A stretch of DNA of 33,583 bases from the NCBI GenBank assembly GCA_020344015.1, contig CP070812.1:3124015-3157597 (forward strand), written 5' to 3'. How positions within the stretch are numbered: position 1 is the stretch's first letter; each line of letters begins with the position of its first letter. The notes below the pieces were generated by a model. The model saw only the letters and a list, made by a program, of their open reading frames with translations. It had not been told where the DNA came from and searched no databases. Positions 1-9,493 of the stretch are shown piece after piece. The translations under genes and the position numbers were made by a program. Origin of the DNA: Gemmatimonadota bacterium. GTDB taxonomy: Bacteria > Gemmatimonadota > Gemmatimonadetes > Palauibacterales > KS3-K002.

Positions 1-26
1 CGTTGAGCGGAGCTGGTTTTGGCGAG

Positions 27-57
27 CCCGCGCTCCCGGCGCAGCCGGGAGCGCGGG
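27..57. terminator. perfect 14-bp GC hairpin, possible terminator
   Basis: Positions 27-40 are the exact reverse complement of 44-57, leaving a 3-nt loop (41-43). The hairpin lies about 75 nt past the stop codon of the tricorn protease gene that reads leftward into it, so it could end that operon. There is no T-tract on either strand, so it is not a classical intrinsic terminator. It could equally be an mRNA-stabilising hairpin or a regulatory dyad. Confidence 0.4.
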
Positions 58-132
58 GGAGGCCGGAGCGAAACGGCCCGCCCCGACGCCCAAACCCGGA
101 TGCCGAGCTACCTCACCGGCCTCCCCATACGC

Positions 133-3100
133 TTACTTCGTTTTCACAGGATCGGCCGGCCGATCAGGCAACCGTTTGGGGTCCGCCTCGATCATCGCCA
201 TGATCTCGGCGATACCGCGCTCCAGCTGCAGATCGCGTCCCTCGATCACCGACCTGGGCGTGTTCCGCACTTCGATGTCCGGCGCCACGCCATAGTTCTC
301 GATGATCCAGCTTCCGTCCACATCGTTCGTGCCGAACTGCGGCACGGCCACATCGCCGCCGTCGATCAGCGGCCCGTAACCGGAGATGCCGATCACGCCA
401 CCCCAGGTCCGCACTCCGATCAGCGGCCCGAGCCCCGCCTGCCTGAACGCCGCCGGGAAGATGTCACCGTCGGAGGCCGACGTCTCGTTAATCAAGCAGA
501 CCAGATGCCCGTGGAAGACCACGTCCGGATATGTGCCCGGCCATTCGTAGGTGCGGGAGAACCCGGTCTGCAGTAGCTCGCGTCGCAGGCGATCGATGAT
601 CAGCTGTGAGACGAATCCGCCGCCGTTCCCCCTCACATCGATGATCAAGCCTTCCTTGCGGACCTGGCCGTAGAACCACTTGATGAACTCCTGAATCCCA
701 TCACTGCTCATGTCGGGGATGTGCATGTACCCGACGCGACCATCCGTGGCCTCCTCAACATATCGGTATTTCTCCTCTACCCAGCTGAAGTACTTGAGCG
801 CCGATTCGTTGGTCACCGGGTTGATCGTGACTTCCCGAGCACCGTTCATATCCGGGCGGCTCCCCACCGTAAGCGTCAGAGGATTGCCGGCCTTGCCGCT
901 CAGCACGCGGTACGGATTTTCGGGAGCCCGCAGCTCCTCACCGTTAATGGCCAGGATGTAGTCGCCAGCAGACACATCGGCCCCGATCTCGGTGAGCGGC
1001 GACCGGTACTTGCTCTCGTGGTTGTCGCCCTCGTAAATACGGTCGATCCGATAGCGGCCCGAGCCCTCGTCCAGCTCGAGGCGCGCCCCCAGCAGCGCTA
1101 CCCGCGGCCTGGCCGGGATCTCGAAGTCGCCGCCCATAATGTAGGCGTGCGATACGTTGAGCTCAGCCACCATCTCGGTGAGCACGTAGTTCAGGTCGGA
1201 CCGGTGGGCTACGTGTCGCAGCCACGGCCGGTACTGCTCGCGCAGCGCCTCCCAGTCGTAGCCGTGCATGTTCTCGACGTAGAAATAGTCGCGGAAGCGG
1301 CGCCACACCTCTTCGAACACTTCTTCCCACTCCTCAGCCGGCACCCGGTCCACCCTCAGACCCGACGTGGAGACCGTCTTGGGGCCCGAGGCGTTGGCCT
1401 TCACATCGTAGAGCTGGAATGCGCCGGCCCGCCTGACGAGGATCTTCTTCCCATCGAACGAGAGCGCGTAGTTGCCCACTTCGTCGAGCAACGTCTCTTC
1501 CTCCCGGTCCTCCATCGAGAAGATCTTGATCGACGGGCTCTGACCACTAGGCCCGAATACAGCCGGCGGACCGGCGATGTAGATCAGGTTCCCCTCGACC
1601 GCCGATAGGCCTCCGAAGTTGCCCTGCCCCACCGGCACCTGGGCGACACGATCAGCAAGACCATCGAAGTCAATCCGAATCGGCCCTTCCTCCTCCTCAT
1701 CACCCTCGTTGTCGTTCTCGCTATCAACAGTCACTTCGTCGCTCCGCGGCGGGAACGGATGCTCCACGTCCTCGCGCAGCGCCAAGGCGTAGATCGAGGT
1801 CGGGCGGTCAACCGCATAGTTGAACTCGTAGGCACTGAACTGCGGCACGTAGTTCCGATTCGCCAGGTAGAACAGGTAGTCACCCTCCGGATCCCATTCC
1901 GGCGAATACTCGTTGAACAGCTCTCCCGTTACCCGGTGCAACCGATTGCCATCCAGTTCGTAGATGTAGATCGAATTGGTGCCGTTCGGGTTCGAGAGGT
2001 TGAAGGCCAGGTAGCCGCCGTTCGGCGACCACTCGTAGCTGGCGTTCTGGCCCTGAGGCTCGTCGGCGATATCCCTCCGCCGCTTGGTCGCGACATCGAC
2101 GACGTAGATCTTCCCTTCCTTGTCGCTGTAGACGATATGCGATCCGTCCGGCGACCAGGCCGGAGGGTACAATCGGCCGTCGCTGTTCTCGGTCAACTGC
2201 TCCGGCTCGCCCGAACCGTCCTGGTCGATCAGATATAGCTCCTCCTCACCGGTCATATCGCTGATGAACACGATCTTCGATCCGTCCGGCGACCAGCGCG
2301 CCAGCCGCTCGTGGGATCCCGGCGAGCGGGTGAGGTTGCGCGTCGGCCCGTGCTCGATCGGCGCGGTGAAGACGTCCCCACGCGCGACAAACAACGCGCG
2401 TTCGCCCTTCGGACTCAACTCGTAATCCTCAACGTTGCCCGCCGCGCTGATCCGCGACGGCCGCATCGCCACCGCGTCGGTCGGCACGTCGATCGACATC
2501 TGCGTCGTCGAGGCATCGCCGACGTCGTAGATCACCAGCTCGCCGTTTAGTTCGTAGACGATTCGGCCGTCCTCACCGCGGCTAGGCCAACGCACGTCCC
2601 AGGTGGTGTAATCCGTCAGCTGCGTCGTCGCACCACTGGCCGGATCGTAGGAGTAGAGGTTGTTGGTCCCGTCGCGGTCCGACGTGAAGTAGACCATGTC
2701 ACCGATCCACATCGGATCGCGGTCGGCACGTGGATGGTCGGCGACCCGCTCGCTGTCGAACGTCCCGAGGTCCATGATGTAGACGTCCTGCGCCCAGCCG
2801 CCCTCGTGCCGCTTCCAGGACCGGAAGTCACGGAACGGGTACGAGTAGACCACACGACTGGCGTCCGGCGAGTAGTCGCCGGCCCCGGAGATAGGTATTG
2901 GCAGTGCTCGCGGGAATCCGCCCGCACGGGGAACCGTGAACAACTTCCGGTCGCCTATGTCCCAGGCGTCACGCAGCGAACCGAAGAGCACCGCCGTGCC
3001 GTCACGCGTCCAGCCGTAGACCTGGTTGTCGTAGCCCCAGCGCGGCGCCATCGGACCGCGAGCCGGATAGAAGGTCAGCTGCTCGGGTACCCCACCCGTA

Positions 3101-3399
3101 GCCGGCATCACGTAGACCTGCTCGTCACCATCGTACTGGCCGGTGAACGCGATCCAGCGACCGTCCGGCGAGAACTTGGGGAACAGCTCTAGACCCGGGT
3201 GCGTCGTCAGCCGAGTGGCGGTCCCACCGTTCGCGGGGGCGACCCAGATGTCACCCGCGTACATGAAGGCCACGCGATCGCCGTGAACGTCCGGGAATCG
3301 CAGCAGCTTGGTCTGGGCGTCGGCGGTGCCCGAGGCCAGCACCTGGGCCAGCACCAAGACGCTAAGGCATAGCACCGTGATACGTCGTGTACTCGTCAT
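133..3399 (-). CDS. tricorn-type S41 peptidase, copy A
   Basis: Likely an exported serine protease that trims peptides in the periplasm. The protein is 1088 aa from the ATG at 3399, which has AAGGGGG just upstream and opens a signal peptide ending near ADA/Q. An ORF extension to 3495 runs through the repeat element and has no such support. The N-terminal 550 or so residues carry PD40 beta-propeller motifs ([29 protein letters not shown]). An acidic linker, a second propeller-like segment, a PDZ-like region and an S41 catalytic domain follow. By analogy with tricorn, the catalytic set is S750/H751 (VSHAYI), nucleophile S976 followed by D977 (SASDGD) and E1043 (VAPDIEV). All are present, so the enzyme should be active. 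It is a close paralogue of the next gene upstream and probably cotranscribed with it. Tricorn itself is cytosolic; export here is inferred from the leader. Confidence 0.93.
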   Translation of the reverse strand: MTSTRRITVLCLSVLVLAQVLASGTADAQTKLLRFPDVHGDRVAFMYAGDIWVAPANGGTATRLTTHPGLELFPKFSPDGRWIAFTGQYDGDEQVYVMPATGGVPEQLTFYPARGPMAPRWGYDNQVYGWTRDGTAVLFGSLRDAWDIGDRKLFTVPRAGGFPRALPIPISGAGDYSPDASRVVYSYPFRDFRSWKRHEGGWAQDVYIMDLGTFDSERVADHPRADRDPMWIGDMVYFTSDRDGTNNLYSYDPASGATTQLTDYTTWDVRWPSRGEDGRIVYELNGELVIYDVGDASTTQMSIDVPTDAVAMRPSRISAAGNVEDYELSPKGERALFVARGDVFTAPIEHGPTRNLTRSPGSHERLARWSPDGSKIVFISDMTGEEELYLIDQDGSGEPEQLTENSDGRLYPPAWSPDGSHIVYSDKEGKIYVVDVATKRRRDIADEPQGQNASYEWSPNGGYLAFNLSNPNGTNSIYIYELDGNRLHRVTGELFNEYSPEWDPEGDYLFYLANRNYVPQFSAYEFNYAVDRPTSIYALALREDVEHPFPPRSDEVTVDSENDNEGDEEEEGPIRIDFDGLADRVAQVPVGQGNFGGLSAVEGNLIYIAGPPAVFGPSGQSPSIKIFSMEDREEETLLDEVGNYALSFDGKKILVRRAGAFQLYDVKANASGPKTVSTSGLRVDRVPAEEWEEVFEEVWRRFRDYFYVENMHGYDWEALREQYRPWLRHVAHRSDLNYVLTEMVAELNVSHAYIMGGDFEIPARPRVALLGARLELDEGSGRYRIDRIYEGDNHESKYRSPLTEIGADVSAGDYILAINGEELRAPENPYRVLSGKAGNPLTLTVGSRPDMNGAREVTINPVTNESALKYFSWVEEKYRYVEEATDGRVGYMHIPDMSSDGIQEFIKWFYGQVRKEGLIIDVRGNGGGFVSQLIIDRLRRELLQTGFSRTYEWPGTYPDVVFHGHLVCLINETSASDGDIFPAAFRQAGLGPLIGVRTWGGVIGISGYGPLIDGGDVAVPQFGTNDVDGSWIIENYGVAPDIEVRNTPRSVIEGRDLQLERGIAEIMAMIEADPKRLPDRPADPVKTK

Positions 3400-3419
3400 G
3401 GGAACCCCCTTCTTGTGAT

Positions 3420-3559
3420 GGGAATTCGGGAATCCATGACTAATTGAATACTTGAATAATTGAGCCTTCGAATTCGGAATGCGGCCGTTGCCCAATCAAT
3501 TCTCAATTCGAGTAGTCAAGCACTCAATTGATCAAGTAGTCATGGATTGCCGAATTCCC
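3420..3559. repeat. 140-bp AT-rich inverted-repeat element between paralogues
   Basis: Positions 3420-3447 and 3532-3559 form an inverted repeat of 28-nt arms with 26 matches, both starting GGGAATTCGG when read inward. The 84-nt interior is AT-rich, unlike the flanking GC-rich genes, and holds TTGA cores spaced about 8 bp apart (TAATTGA, TACTTGA, CAATTGA, TGCTTGA). A third GAATTCGG copy lies near the middle (about 3470). It fills nearly the whole gap between the two tricorn genes. It may be a small non-autonomous repeat family or a processing/attenuation hairpin. I see no clear target-site duplication. Confidence 0.75.
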
Positions 3560-3566
3560 AATACGC

Positions 3567-6500
3567 CTACTTCGTTTTCACGGGATCGGCCGGCCGATCG
3601 GGCAACCGCATCGGGTCCGCCTCGATCATCGCCATGATCTCGGCGATGCCGCGCTCCAGCTGCAGATCGCGTCCCTCGACCACCGACCGCGGCGTGTTCT
3701 GCACCTCGATGTCCGGCGCCACGCCGTAGTTCTCGATGATCCAGCTTCCCTCGATGTCGTTAGTGCCGAACTGCGGCACGTTCACGCCGCCGCCGTCGAT
3801 CAGCGGGCCGTGCCCGGTGATGCCGATCACCCCGCCCCACGTCCGCACGCCGATCAGCGGACCGAGCCCTGCCTTCTTGAAGCGGGCCGGGAAGATGTCG
3901 CCATCCGACCCGGAGGTCTCGTTGATCAGGCAAATCATGTGGCCGTAGAACACCTGGTTCGGAAAAGTGCTTACATATTCGTTGGTGCGGGCGAAACGCG
4001 TGCCCAACAGTTCCCGGCTCAGGCGATTGATGATCATCTGCGAGACGTTGCCGCCACCGTTGCTGCGCACGTCGACGACCAGGCCTTCTTTGCGGATTTG
4101 GCCGTAGTACCACTTGATGAACTCGCGGATCCCGTTGGCGCCCATGTCCGGGATGTGCAGATAGCCCACGCGCCCGTCGGTGGCCTCCTCCACCTGCCTG
4201 CGCTTCTCCGCCACCGACGTGTAGTACTTCAGCGGCTGTTCGCTCGTCACGGGCGTCACCGTGACATCACGCGAGCCGCTCGTTCGCGGACGATCGTTGA
4301 CCGTCAGCGTTAACGGGCTCCCGGCCTTGTGACGCAGTACCTGGTAGATGTTCTGCGGCGCCCGCAATCCCTCACCGTCGATGGCCAGGACGTAATCGCC
4401 CACCGCGACGTCGACTCCGATCTCAGTGAGCGGCGAGCGATAGCGGTCCTCACCGTTATCGCCTTCGTAGATCCTCGCGACGCGATAACGGCCCGAGCCT
4501 TCGTCCAGCTCGAAGCGCGCCCCCAGCAGTGCGTACCGAGGGCGCGGTGGGATCTCGAAGTCGCCGCCTGTTATGTATGCATGTGAGACGTTTAGCTCCG
4601 ACACCATCTCGGTGAGCACGTAGTTGAGGTCCGAGCGGTGGGCGACGTGCTGCAGCCAGGGGCGGTACTGCTCGCGCAGTGCCTCCCAGTCGTAGCCGTG
4701 CATATTCTCGACATAGAAGAAATCACGGAACCGACGCCATACCTCCTCGAAGACTTCCTCCCACTCCTCGGCCGGGACCCTGTCGACGAACATGCCTGAC
4801 GTCGACACCGCCTTCCCCGAGCCTGGACTTGGCTTGACATCGTAGAGTCTGAAGCTACCGCCCTCGCGGATCAGGATCTTCTTGCCATCGAACGACAGCG
4901 CCGCGCCTCCCACACCCTCCGCCAGTGTCGACTCCTCGCGATCCTCCATGGAGAAGATCTTGATCGCAGGCCGCGAGTCAGCCGACCGGCCGTAGTAGCC
5001 AGGCGTACCGCGGAAATACAGCAGGTGGCCCTCGACCGCCGCCAGGCCGCCGAAGTTGTCTGCGTCGATCGGTACCCGAACCACGCGCCGAGCGAGCCCC
5101 TCGAAATCGATCCGAATCGGCCCTTCCTCCTCCTCCCCATCGCCATCGCCATCGCCATCGCCATCGAGGGTGACCTCGTCGCTCTGCGGCGGGAACGGAT
5201 GCTCCACGTCCTCCCGCAGCGCCAGGGCGTAGATGTACGTCGATCGGTCAACCACATAGTTCCATTCGAAGATGCCAATCTGCGGAGCCAGCTCACGCTC
5301 GGTCATGTAGAACAGGTAGTCCCCTTCCGGACCCCAGGCCGGCGCGAACTCGGCGAAGTACTCGCCGGTGACCCGGCGCAGCTGCCGATCGGCCAGGCTG
5401 TATATGTAGATCGAGCCGAAGCCCGAATGGTCCGTCAGGGTGAAGGCGAGATAGCCGCCGTGGGGGGACCAGGTGTAGTCCGTCACCTGTCCCGACTTCT
5501 CATCGGCGATCTCGCGTTTCTGTTTCGACTCCACGTCGAGGACGTAGATCTTTCCTTCCTTGTCGCTGTAAGCGACCTGCGAACCGTCGGGCGACCAAAC
5601 CGGTGCGTAGAGCCGCGCCGCGCTGCCGCTGGTGAGCTGTTCCGGCTCGCCCGAGCCGTCCTGGTTGATCAGGTAGATCTCTTCCTCGCCGCTCACGTCG
5701 CTGACAAAGGCTATCTTCGACCCGTCGGGCGACCAGCGCGCCAGCCGTTCGTGAGCTCCCGTAGAGCGCGTCAGGTTGCGGGTTGGGCCGTGTTCGATCG
5801 GCGCTGTGAACACATCGCCACGCGCCACGAACAGCGCTCGTTCGCCCTGCGGGCTCAGCTCAAAGTCCTCGATGTCCCCGGCCACGTTGATGCGCGACGG
5901 CCGCATCGCGACTCCGTCGGTCGGCACGCTAATCGAGATTGGCGTGGCCGATGCGTCACGGACATCGTAGATAACGAGCTCGCCGTTCAGTTCGTAGACG
6001 ATCCGGCTCGTCTCGTCGCGGCTCGGCCAGCGTACGTCCCAGGTCGAGTAGTCGGTGAGCTGCGTTGTAGCGCCGTCGGCAGGATTGTAAGAGTAGAGGT
6101 TGTTGGTGCCATCGCGGTCCGAAGTGAAATAGATCAGGTCGCCGAGCCACATCGGATCGCGATCGGCCCGCGGATGGTCGGCTATCAGTTCGGTGTCATG
6201 CGTCTCGAGATCGAAGATGAAGACATCTTGCGCCCAGCCGCCCTCGTGCCGCTTCCAGCTGCGGAAGTCGCGGAAGGGATGCGAGTAGACGAGCTGTGTG
6301 CCATCGGGCGAAAAATCACCTGCCCCCGCAGTCGGGACCGGCAGTGCCTTCGGGAAGCCACCTTCCCGCGGCACGGCATACAAGCGACCATCGGATAAGG
6401 CCCAAGCGTCCCCGCGTGCCGAGCGGAAGAGCACCGCCGAGCCATCAGGCGTCCAGCCGTAAACCAGGTTGTCATAGCCCCAGCGCGGTGGCAGCGGGCC

Positions 6501-6839
6501 CAAGGCCGGGTAGTAGGTCAGCTGCTTCGGTACCCCGCCGGTCGCCGGCATCACGTAGACCTGCTCATCGCCGTCGTACTGGCCGGTGAAGGCGATCCAG
6601 CGGCCGTCCGGCGAGAACTTGGGGAAGAGCTCCAGGCCCGGGTGGGCTGTTAGGCGCGTCGCCGTGCCGCCGCTCGCCGACGCGGTCCACAGGTCGCCGG
6701 CGTACATGAACACGACCCGGTCGCCGTGAATGTCCGGGAAGCGGAGCAGCTTGGTCTGAGCGCCGAGGCCGCCTGGGGCCGCCGACGCCACCAGCATGAA
6801 AACACACAGGCCTCCTACCATACGTCTCAGGATCGTCAT
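3567..6839 (-). CDS. tricorn-type S41 peptidase, copy B
   Basis: Paralogue of copy A (1090 aa, same architecture), likely also an exported peptide-degrading serine protease. The ATG at 6839 follows a GAGAGGGA ribosome-binding site and opens a hydrophobic leader ending near GLGA/Q. PD40 propeller motifs ([30 protein letters not shown]) come first. Then an acidic linker built on a hexanucleotide repeat, a PDZ-like region and the S41 domain follow. The tricorn-type catalytic residues appear as S752/H753, S978/D979 and E1045. The start lies 13 nt after the stop of the hemerythrin gene, which suggests one transcript: hemerythrin, copy B, copy A. Both copies share conserved C-terminal ends, and resemblance stops about 6 nt past the stop codons, so the duplication seems confined to the gene. 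The propeller surfaces have diverged more than the catalytic part, as expected if substrate access differs. Confidence 0.93.
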   Translation of the reverse strand: MTILRRMVGGLCVFMLVASAAPGGLGAQTKLLRFPDIHGDRVVFMYAGDLWTASASGGTATRLTAHPGLELFPKFSPDGRWIAFTGQYDGDEQVYVMPATGGVPKQLTYYPALGPLPPRWGYDNLVYGWTPDGSAVLFRSARGDAWALSDGRLYAVPREGGFPKALPVPTAGAGDFSPDGTQLVYSHPFRDFRSWKRHEGGWAQDVFIFDLETHDTELIADHPRADRDPMWLGDLIYFTSDRDGTNNLYSYNPADGATTQLTDYSTWDVRWPSRDETSRIVYELNGELVIYDVRDASATPISISVPTDGVAMRPSRINVAGDIEDFELSPQGERALFVARGDVFTAPIEHGPTRNLTRSTGAHERLARWSPDGSKIAFVSDVSGEEEIYLINQDGSGEPEQLTSGSAARLYAPVWSPDGSQVAYSDKEGKIYVLDVESKQKREIADEKSGQVTDYTWSPHGGYLAFTLTDHSGFGSIYIYSLADRQLRRVTGEYFAEFAPAWGPEGDYLFYMTERELAPQIGIFEWNYVVDRSTYIYALALREDVEHPFPPQSDEVTLDGDGDGDGDGEEEEGPIRIDFEGLARRVVRVPIDADNFGGLAAVEGHLLYFRGTPGYYGRSADSRPAIKIFSMEDREESTLAEGVGGAALSFDGKKILIREGGSFRLYDVKPSPGSGKAVSTSGMFVDRVPAEEWEEVFEEVWRRFRDFFYVENMHGYDWEALREQYRPWLQHVAHRSDLNYVLTEMVSELNVSHAYITGGDFEIPPRPRYALLGARFELDEGSGRYRVARIYEGDNGEDRYRSPLTEIGVDVAVGDYVLAIDGEGLRAPQNIYQVLRHKAGSPLTLTVNDRPRTSGSRDVTVTPVTSEQPLKYYTSVAEKRRQVEEATDGRVGYLHIPDMGANGIREFIKWYYGQIRKEGLVVDVRSNGGGNVSQMIINRLSRELLGTRFARTNEYVSTFPNQVFYGHMICLINETSGSDGDIFPARFKKAGLGPLIGVRTWGGVIGITGHGPLIDGGGVNVPQFGTNDIEGSWIIENYGVAPDIEVQNTPRSVVEGRDLQLERGIAEIMAMIEADPMRLPDRPADPVKTK
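5137..5166. repeat. CCATCG hexanucleotide repeat, five perfect copies
   Basis: Five uninterrupted CCATCG units lie inside tricorn copy B and encode alternating Asp-Gly in the acidic linker before GPIRIDF. Copy A has a non-repetitive acidic linker at the same place. Slippage would change the linker by two residues per unit without shifting the frame. Confidence 0.9.
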
Positions 6840-6852
6840 GGGTATTCCCTCT

Positions 6853-7419
6853 CTATGGATGGCCGTACCGACCTAAAAGGTTGCCCGCCAAGATCTCCAG
6901 ATGCTCCTTCGTCCGCCCCTCGAAGTGGCGCGCGCAGACGACGTCGTACTGGCCGCAAAGCAGCTCGCAGCCCGGCCTATCCACCATCTGGTCGGCCATG
7001 TTGAACAACACGTTGTCTTCTTTGTTGATATGGGCGCGAAGCAGCTCGAGGTAGGAGCGGGCCGCATGATCGAGCCTGTTCAGCGGCTCGACTCCGCCGC
7101 CGCCTGCATCCTCCAGAGCCTTGGCCATCCGCGCTACGAACCCCCTACCCTGTTTGTGCTCGAAGAGCATCACGGCGATCGGGCCACCCTCCCGAGGAAT
7201 CCCCCGCGCCTCCAACTCGGGAAACAGCAGATCCTCTTCCTTGCCGTGGTGGCAGGCGTCAGCGAACAGCCGGAAGAACTCGACGCACTCCCTCATCGCG
7301 TCGAGGTCCCATTCGCCGGCCTCCCCCTTCTCCAGCAGCGCCTGCAGGACATCGAGTACTCTGAGGATCAGCTGATGCTCCTCGCGGAGCACACCGGTAG
7401 GGGTGCGGGGCTCTGCCAT
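6853..7419 (-). CDS. hemerythrin HHE domain protein
   Basis: A 188-aa protein with the non-haem di-iron ligand pattern of hemerythrin-like HHE proteins: H15, H58-x3-E62 (HHGKEEDLLFPELEARG), H88 (FEHKQGRG) and H130-x3-E134 (HINKEDNVLF). Such proteins bind O2 or NO, or act in iron/oxidative-stress handling. It has no signal peptide and so is cytosolic. The ATG at 7419 follows GGAGG at 4 nt. Several C-terminal cysteines (C151, C155, C162) are not part of the core fold. It heads the transcript that continues into the two tricorn genes, 13 nt downstream, and is divergent from the acyl-CoA dehydrogenase across a 201-nt gap. The functional link to the proteases is unclear. Confidence 0.9.
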   Translation of the reverse strand: MAEPRTPTGVLREEHQLILRVLDVLQALLEKGEAGEWDLDAMRECVEFFRLFADACHHGKEEDLLFPELEARGIPREGGPIAVMLFEHKQGRGFVARMAKALEDAGGGGVEPLNRLDHAARSYLELLRAHINKEDNVLFNMADQMVDRPGCELLCGQYDVVCARHFEGRTKEHLEILAGNLLGRYGHP

Positions 7420-7620
7420 GGGCGCCTCCGAGCTCGTTACGCGGCACTGGGCTGAATGTGCTTCGTGATTCCGTACGCAGGATGGTTGCGAAAGGTTTTG
7501 CGTGGCGCCAGGGGGTGGGCGCGAGAACCTGAGAGAGCGGAATCTCGTTTATCTAGCAGCAGGAATCGGGGGCCGCGCCTACCCGGGCACGACCCATAAC
7601 CAGATACGAGGTCGAGATAG

Positions 7621-9486
7621 ATGACTACCACGATCGCAGCAAAAACGATAGAGCGTCAGAAACCACGGGAAACCACCGGGCCACTGGTAAACGAGCAGGA
7701 AGCGCGGGCCGTCGCCGAGGCCGCCCGCGAGACCGACTGGGCGAGCCCCAGCTTCGTGCGCGAGCTGTTCGCCGGGGACCTCCGCCTAGACCTCATCCAC
7801 CCCTACCCCGAGCACGACCCGGAAGAGGAGTGCCGAGCCGTTCCCTTCCTCGGGCAGCTGGACGAACTGCTGCGCCGCGTCGATTCCGATAGAATCGAGC
7901 GCGAGCGCGAGATCCCCGAGGATGTCATCGAGCGGCTAAGGACGATCGGTGCGTTCGGGATCAAGATCCCGGCGAAATACGGCGGCCTCGGGCTGTCGCA
8001 GCGCACCTACGTGAAGGCCATCGGTATGGTCTCCAGCGTCGACGGCTCGCTGACCGCGCTGCTCTCGGCCCACCAGTCCATTGGGCTGCCCCAACCGCTC
8101 AAGCTCTTCGGCACGGAAGCGCAGAAGCGGAAGTACCTGCCGCGGCTGGCCAAGGGGGCGATCTCAGCCTTCGCCCTCACCGAGAAAGACGTGGGCTCGG
8201 ACCCCGCGCGCATCACGACGACGGCCGAGCTGAGCGAGGACGGCGAAGCCTACATACTGAACGGCGAGAAGATGTGGACGACCAACGGAACGCTGGCCGA
8301 GCTGTTGGTCGTCATGGCACGTACCGGCCCGCGCCGCATAACGGCGTTCATCATCGAGACCGACTGGCCCGGCGTCGAGCTGGTCCAGCGCTGCCACTTC
8401 ATGGGCCTCGATGCCATCTACAACGGCGTCATCCGCTTCAACGACGTTCGCGTTCCCAAGGAGAACGTGCTGTTGAAGGAGGGAGCCGGGCTAAAGCTCG
8501 CACTGGTCACGCTCAACACGGGCCGACTGACGCTGCCGATGAGTGCGGCGTACGGAGCCAAGCGTGCGGTGGAGATCTCACGCGAATGGGCGAGCGAGCG
8601 GACGCAGTGGGGCACCGAGATTGGCAAGCACGACGCGGTCGCGCAGATGGTCGGCGCGATGACGGCGAATGCATTCGCCCTCGAGTCGGTCGCCGACATC
8701 GCGTCGGCGATGGCGGATGCAGGCGAATACGACATCCGGCTCGAAGCGGCTGTCGCCAAGCTATTCAACACCGAGGTCGGCTGGAAGCTAATCGACGATG
8801 CGCTGCAGATTCGCGGCGGCCGCGGCTACGAGAAGTCCGAATCGCTTCGCGCACGTGGGGAGCGCCCCGTCCCGGTCGAGCGGATGCTGCGAGACTCGCG
8901 TATCAACCGGATCTTCGAAGGGACGAGCGAGATCATGCGGCTGTTCATCGCGCGTGAGGCACTGGACACGCATTTGTCGGTGGCCGGCGACCTGGTGGAC
9001 CCCAAGGCCGGGATCGCCTCGAAGCTCAAGGCTCTCGCCAGAGCGGCGGCCTTCTACGCCTGGTGGTATCCGACGCGCTGGATCGGTTGGGGACTCTGGC
9101 CGCGCTATTCCGAGTTCGGCCGGCTGGCCGGGCACGTGCGCTATGTCGATCGCGGCGCGCGGCGCCTGGCGCGCACCCTTTTCCACGCCATGATCCGCTT
9201 CGGTCCCAGGCTCGAGAAACGCCAGGCGGTGCTGGGACGACTGGTCGATATCGGGGCCGAGCTCTTCGCCATGGCCGTCGCCAGCTCCCGGGCCGTGGCG
9301 CTGGCCAAACAGGGTGAGTCCGGCGCCCTCGAAGTTGCCGACGTCTTCTGCCGCCACAGTCGACGCCGCGTCGAGTCTCTGTTCCGCCAGGTCTTCAAGA
9401 ACGACGATAGAGCCACCTACCGGCTGGCCCAGCGGGTGCTCGAAGGCGACCATTCTTGGTTGGAGGACGGGCTGCCCGCCCTCTAG
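7621..9486 (+). CDS. acyl-CoA dehydrogenase, very-long-chain type
   Basis: FAD-dependent enzyme (621 aa) for the first step of fatty acyl-CoA beta-oxidation. The acyl-CoA dehydrogenase core runs from about residue 90 to 455: an N-terminal helical domain (YGGLGLSQ), the FAD-contact motif [11 protein letters not shown], the beta-domain ([15 protein letters not shown]) and the C-terminal helical domain. The predicted catalytic base is E433 in IFEGTSEI, the position used by medium- and very-long-chain enzymes. About 165 residues follow the core, which matches the longer VLCAD/ACAD9-like proteins rather than the roughly 380-aa short forms. The ATG at 7621 has only a weak GAGG 11 nt upstream. No electron-transfer flavoprotein genes are nearby. 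It ends 7 nt before the convergent metalloprotease stop. Confidence 0.92.
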   Translation: MTTTIAAKTIERQKPRETTGPLVNEQEARAVAEAARETDWASPSFVRELFAGDLRLDLIHPYPEHDPEEECRAVPFLGQLDELLRRVDSDRIEREREIPEDVIERLRTIGAFGIKIPAKYGGLGLSQRTYVKAIGMVSSVDGSLTALLSAHQSIGLPQPLKLFGTEAQKRKYLPRLAKGAISAFALTEKDVGSDPARITTTAELSEDGEAYILNGEKMWTTNGTLAELLVVMARTGPRRITAFIIETDWPGVELVQRCHFMGLDAIYNGVIRFNDVRVPKENVLLKEGAGLKLALVTLNTGRLTLPMSAAYGAKRAVEISREWASERTQWGTEIGKHDAVAQMVGAMTANAFALESVADIASAMADAGEYDIRLEAAVAKLFNTEVGWKLIDDALQIRGGRGYEKSESLRARGERPVPVERMLRDSRINRIFEGTSEIMRLFIAREALDTHLSVAGDLVDPKAGIASKLKALARAAAFYAWWYPTRWIGWGLWPRYSEFGRLAGHVRYVDRGARRLARTLFHAMIRFGPRLEKRQAVLGRLVDIGAELFAMAVASSRAVALAKQGESGALEVADVFCRHSRRRVESLFRQVFKNDDRATYRLAQRVLEGDHSWLEDGLPAL

Positions 9487-9493
9487 CTCACCC

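Noticed and set aside
3400..3566. The inverted-repeat element as a transposon-derived MITE with target duplication
   Set aside because: No convincing direct duplication flanks positions 3420 and 3559, so transposition is not supported by this copy alone.
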